From NCBI GenBank assembly GCA_036744635.1, contig DAIOHQ010000076.1, positions 1-19,020 of the forward strand: a DNA stretch of 19,020 bases, read 5' to 3'. Positions 15,810 to 19,020 of the stretch are shown piece by piece. Source of the DNA: DAIOHQ01 sp036744635. GTDB lineage: Bacteria; Planctomycetota; Phycisphaerae; Tepidisphaerales; Tepidisphaeraceae. The number at the start of each line of letters is the position of its first letter. Positions within the stretch are counted from its first letter, which is position 1. Below the pieces are notes generated by a model, which was given only the letters and a program-made list of their open reading frames with translations, was not told where the DNA came from and did no database searches. The translations under genes and the position numbers were made by a program.

Positions 15810-16792
15810 GGCGCGGCGTTGGATATTTTGTCGATAAAGGCCGCGGTCTCAAGCATTTCTTCGGCAGAAATCGGGGGTGACGATTTGTTCTGCAAGGACC
15901 GATAAAAGCGGGCAATTAGTTCGCCAAGGCCGGGGTACGCGGGCTCGCGGCGGACGGCGCGGGCGAGAAGGTTGGCCGAGGCGGTTGTAAGCAGGGTCGA
16001 GCCAAACAAAAGGGGACGGAGCATCTTGTTCAAAGGTGAAGGATCCCCCGTCTCAACCACGCAATAGCCGTGGAAGAAATCGACCAGCGCGGTTGCCGAG
16101 GCGCCCGCGACGAGCAGTTCATTTCGCGTGGGACGGGCGCGGAGGCTGATGGTGATGGTCCAGCGGATGTTGCGGCTCTGGCCGGTGACCACGAGGTCGT
16201 CGCTGGTGAAGGTGAGGGTGCGGGAATCTTCGTCGGCGAGAGAATCGCCGAGCAGCGGCCGGAAAAGCGAGACCGGGTGCGGCAGAATTTCCAGCAGAAT
16301 GGCTTTGCGTTGCGAGTCGGTCTTGCCGGTTCCGCCGGCGGAATACGTGGTGTAGTGCAGGGAGACGAGCTCGCCGAGATCCGCACGGTGGCCGAGCAAT
16401 TTCCTGAAACCGCGCTGAAATGGGAACTGGTGGACGGGATTGATGTACAACCCCTTTTCCTCCGCGAGGGCGAGAATCTGCTGGGTTTGTGCCAGGGTCG
16501 CGGCAAGCGGCTTTTCGACAAGGAGATGCTTGTCGGCCTGCAGGCACTGCGTGGCCAACAGCGCGTGGTTGTCGATGCCGGTGCAGATGTGAACAATGTC
16601 GATGGCAGCGCTGTTTAGCGCTGACGCGAGATCGCCGAAGACGGCGGCGCCGCGGTGGCGGCGACGCAGCGCCTCGGCGGCGGCGGCGTTAGTGTCGATG
16701 ATGGCGGTAATCGTGGCCCCGGCTCTGGCGGCGCAGCGCGCGTGCCAGCGGCCCATCAGGCCGGCTCCGAGGATGGCGATGTTGAGTGGCAC
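15806..16792 (-). CDS. Gfo/Idh/MocA-family oxidoreductase (1)
   Basis: A 328-residue NAD(P)-dependent sugar dehydrogenase-type protein. The Rossmann motif ILGAGLMG gives G9, G11 and G14. EKP at 93-95 carries the conserved lysine, within LLVEKPL. The usual second motif (G/D-x-x-H-x-x-D) appears as E168-ILP-H172-PV-S175: the histidine is kept but the aspartate position is serine, so substrate or chemistry may differ from the norm. The likely substrate is a nucleotide sugar or free sugar derivative, inferred from context. The start is a GTG at 16792; no in-frame ATG lies before the Rossmann motif. It follows the second oxidoreductase gene by 28 bp and overlaps the GT-C-like gene by four bases. 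Confidence 0.9.
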   Translation of the reverse strand: MPLNIAILGAGLMGRWHARCAARAGATITAIIDTNAAAAEALRRRHRGAAVFGDLASALNSAAIDIVHICTGIDNHALLATQCLQADKHLLVEKPLAATLAQTQQILALAEEKGLYINPVHQFPFQRGFRKLLGHRADLGELVSLHYTTYSAGGTGKTDSQRKAILLEILPHPVSLFRPLLGDSLADEDSRTLTFTSDDLVVTGQSRNIRWTITISLRARPTRNELLVAGASATALVDFFHGYCVVETGDPSPLNKMLRPLLFGSTLLTTASANLLARAVRREPAYPGLGELIARFYRSLQNKSSPPISAEEMLETAAFIDKISNAAP

Positions 16793-16820
16793 GGTTGTCT
16801 GGTGGCGATTGCGGCGCTGG

Positions 16821-17879
16821 TCAATACTTCATATCGACTGGTTGGCGGCGGGCGCTGGATTCGTAGGCCGCCAGCATCAATGCCAAGGTACGGCGATTGT
16901 CGTCGGCGCTGCACGGGGGCGTGGTGTTGTTCTCAATGGCATCAAGTAAGGCTTGCAATAACTTGCTGGTTGCAGAGGCAAAGATGTCGATGGGATCTTT
17001 GGCAATTTTCTGGAACTTCTCGCCGTGATAGAGCCGCGCCCGGCCGCCGAGCGAGACATCAAAGTTCACATAAGGTTTCCGCTTCCCGCCACGAACGCCG
17101 GCGCTCAACTCAATGCCGCCGCCGAGATGGGTTTCGATGTATCCGGCCGAGCCGTCGAGGTGCATGGTGAGATAGCGATGCGGGCCGCGGCAGAGCCGAT
17201 CCAGGGTGATCTGGGCGACGCGGTCGCGGGAAAATTCCAGTTGGATAAGGTCCAGGTAATCCGGCCCCGCGCCATCGCCGGCCCCGGGCTTGGGCATGCG
17301 GGCGTTAATGAGGCGCGGGTCTTCGCCGTAAAAGAACCGGCACAGGTCCAGCACGTGGATGCCGAATTCCTTGCACGTGCGCTGCGGGTCCTCGCCGCGC
17401 CAGCCGGCCTCAGTCTCTTCGGAGGTATAAAACGTTTGCTGGGCGCCAAGAAACAGCAGGTCGCCGAAATCAGACGAGCCGATGCGCCTCTTCGCCTCGG
17501 CGTGGATGTTCATGAAACGATACTGGTTGTTGACGACCACCCAGCGGCCGAGTTTTTTCGACAGATCGCAGACTTCGTGCGCCTCCTCCAATGTAGGCAT
17601 GAACGGCTTTTCGCAGAAGACGTGGCAGCCCGCCTGCAGGCCCAGCCTGGCCAGCTCGCAATGCGCCACCGGCGGCACGACGATGGCGAGAATCTCCGGC
17701 TTGGTCTTGTCGAGCATTTCCTGCGCGGACGGAAAAAGCGGAAAGGAATAATTGCCGCTGGAGATGGCCGGGTCGAATCCGCCGACGACCTGCAGCGAGG
17801 GAATCTTCGCGTAGGCCGGGAGATGAATCTCGCGGGCGGCCTTTCCGAGTCCGGCGATGGCGATGCGGGTGGATTTCAT
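16821..17879 (-). CDS. Gfo/Idh/MocA-family oxidoreductase (2)
   Basis: A 352-residue protein of the same superfamily as the next gene, but clearly different in sequence. The Rossmann motif is IAGLGKAA (G10, G12, A15). EKP lies at 90-92 (VFCEKPF). The catalytic motif is complete: G173-I-H175-VL-D178. Family members oxidise or reduce sugars, often at C3 of nucleotide sugars; the substrate here is unknown. The ATG at 17879 has no clear Shine-Dalgarno sequence and lies 69 bp after the methyltransferase stop. With the next oxidoreductase and the GT-C-like gene it fits a pathway that builds a modified sugar for a surface glycan. Confidence 0.9.
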   Translation of the reverse strand: MKSTRIAIAGLGKAAREIHLPAYAKIPSLQVVGGFDPAISSGNYSFPLFPSAQEMLDKTKPEILAIVVPPVAHCELARLGLQAGCHVFCEKPFMPTLEEAHEVCDLSKKLGRWVVVNNQYRFMNIHAEAKRRIGSSDFGDLLFLGAQQTFYTSEETEAGWRGEDPQRTCKEFGIHVLDLCRFFYGEDPRLINARMPKPGAGDGAGPDYLDLIQLEFSRDRVAQITLDRLCRGPHRYLTMHLDGSAGYIETHLGGGIELSAGVRGGKRKPYVNFDVSLGGRARLYHGEKFQKIAKDPIDIFASATSKLLQALLDAIENNTTPPCSADDNRRTLALMLAAYESSARRQPVDMKY

Positions 17880-17948
17880 GCTATTTCGCGCTGGTTTGTA
17901 ACGGAAGCGGCCAAGGTTGAAAACACGCGACGCGGAGATTTGGCGAGA

Positions 17949-19001
17949 TCACGCATCCCCCCGCAGACAAATCAGCTCCAGAAGCGGGCCAAAGAGAAGC
18001 AGGAATTGCCGGACCAGCGGCCAGTTTCGCATCGCGTTGTAGAGCCCGATCATCCGGCGCAGCATGGGAGAAAAGCCCTCCTGCTCGCCTTCCCCGAAAG
18101 CCGGGGGCCGCAGGCGGCAGCGGGCGAAGGGGCTGCGGCGCACCATGCATCTCAGCTCGAAATAGGAGACAAGCCGGACATTGTCATAGGGCACGCCGCG
18201 GCGGAGGCGGACGTAAGCTGCCATCCACTTTCGCGGCAGCCAGCCGACGCCCCAGAGGCGCACGTGCGGTTCGGGAGCAGCGCTGAAGCGGCTTACCGTA
18301 ATGGCGTGGAACACTCCCTTTGGCCGCAGCACGCGGTGGGCATCGTCGATGATCTGCTGCTGCTGTTGCGAGTGCTCGATGACATTTGCGGCCACCACCA
18401 GGTCAAACTGCTTTTCGCGGAAGGGCAGGTACTGGGCGCAGCAGCAAACGAGTTGGGCGGACAGGCCGCGCTCTTCGAGTCGCTTCTTGGCGACGATCAG
18501 CCAGCGAAAGGCGATGTCGATGCCCACCGCGTGCTCGAAGCGCTCGGCCAGTGCCACCAGAAATCCGCCGGTGCGGCAACCCAATTCGATGGCGCGGCAG
18601 CCGGCGCCAGCGCGAAGATCGGGGACGGCGCGGGCAATGCCATCCAGCGCTGCCCGGCCGCGCTCAACGCCGGCGAGGTCGTAGCGCATGTACCGTTTCA
18701 CGAGATGATCCGGCGTGTCCGGGGTGATGGACCAGTAGAACTCGGCCAACCCCTTGAAGTCGCGGTCGTTGTAGTGTTCGGCAACGCGCAGGCCTTTGCG
18801 GTGATCGTCTTCGATGGAGATGTACGGGTCGGGAAAGACGCGGAAATCGGGAATGCCCCAGACGATCGGATAGGTCTTGGCGCAGGCGGCGCAGGAGTAA
18901 GAATCTACCGACGAAGTCAGATCGCCCTTGCACAGCGGACAGCAGTATTCGAGCTGCGCAGGCATCGAGGGTGCGGCCGGCTGCGGCAGCGCGTGCGTCA
19001 T
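17949..19001 (-). CDS. SAM-dependent methyltransferase with N-terminal zinc ribbon
   Basis: A 350-residue protein. Residues 19-52 form a Trm112-like zinc ribbon: C21-x2-C24 and C37-x2-C40, followed by YPIVWGIPDF. A class I (Rossmann) methyltransferase domain of the Methyltransf_11 type starts near residue 135: motif I is IELGCRTGG (138-146), the acidic residue after strand 2 is D162 (VGIDIA), and a post-motif VVAANVIEHS follows. Motif I has Arg (R143) where glycine is usual. The C-terminal 90 residues include a hydrophobic stretch (FLLLFGPLLELICL) that may touch the membrane. Such proteins often methylate sugars or lipid-linked glycans; the target is inferred from its neighbours. The ATG at 19001 is supported by AAGGGG eight bases upstream (19010-19015), which favours it over the ATG at codon 13. 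It is the first visible gene of the operon; more genes may lie beyond the window. Confidence 0.85.
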   Translation of the reverse strand: MTHALPQPAAPSMPAQLEYCCPLCKGDLTSSVDSYSCAACAKTYPIVWGIPDFRVFPDPYISIEDDHRKGLRVAEHYNDRDFKGLAEFYWSITPDTPDHLVKRYMRYDLAGVERGRAALDGIARAVPDLRAGAGCRAIELGCRTGGFLVALAERFEHAVGIDIAFRWLIVAKKRLEERGLSAQLVCCCAQYLPFREKQFDLVVAANVIEHSQQQQQIIDDAHRVLRPKGVFHAITVSRFSAAPEPHVRLWGVGWLPRKWMAAYVRLRRGVPYDNVRLVSYFELRCMVRRSPFARCRLRPPAFGEGEQEGFSPMLRRMIGLYNAMRNWPLVRQFLLLFGPLLELICLRGDA

Positions 19002-19020
19002 CGCCCATTCCCCTTAATGG

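Noticed and set aside
1..19020. tRNA, rRNA, insertion sequence or phage genes
   Set aside because: I saw no cloverleaf-like segment, ribosomal signature, transposase or integrase on either strand.

Overview
The window is GC-rich, gene-dense bacterial DNA. I infer a member of the Planctomycetota, probably Phycisphaerae-like. The reasons are the 1743-residue M28-like/FtsX fusion beside an OPT-like (DUF6785-type) permease, an exported hypothetical protein of a type I associate with that phylum, starts with poor Shine-Dalgarno sequences, and several families of short intergenic palindromes that I recall from planctomycete genomes. The assignment is not proven. No rRNA, tRNA, CRISPR array, insertion sequence or phage gene is visible.

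Layout. (1) 70-7334, minus strand: a two-gene unit. The first gene encodes a secreted and membrane-anchored protein that joins an M28-peptidase-like domain, a PA-like domain and an FtsX/MacB-type permease core. The second encodes an approximately 14-TM OPT-like permease. No ABC ATPase is visible in the window. (2) 7335-7920: a non-coding divergent interval full of nested hairpins. (3) 7921-10143, plus strand: a PilZ (c-di-GMP receptor) protein, a small membrane protein of unknown function with lower GC, and lysA (diaminopimelate decarboxylase). (4) 10260-12418, minus strand: an SDR nucleotide-sugar epimerase, then a large nested palindrome, then a lipoprotein gene coupled to moaB. (5) 12744-13265, plus strand: a small exported hypothetical protein, convergent with an RNase Z-like metallo-beta-lactamase-fold protein at 13280-14206. 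(6) 14301-19001, minus strand: a probable glycan or surface-polysaccharide operon. It holds a methyltransferase with an N-terminal zinc ribbon, two different Gfo/Idh/MocA oxidoreductases and a GT-C-like polytopic membrane protein whose GTG start overlaps the preceding stop.

The genes form several ordinary transcription units rather than one system. The most unusual item is the large fusion protein: its M28-like region has lost most of the expected metal-binding and catalytic residues, so it looks like a binding or scaffold domain on a transporter rather than a protease. The second is the set of hairpin-rich intergenic repeats (near 7455-7618, 10181-10202, 11295-11410 and 12531-12653). These also create false N-terminal extensions in the longest open frames of neighbouring genes. 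I therefore moved several starts inward to signal peptides, domain starts or overlapping stop/start pairs.
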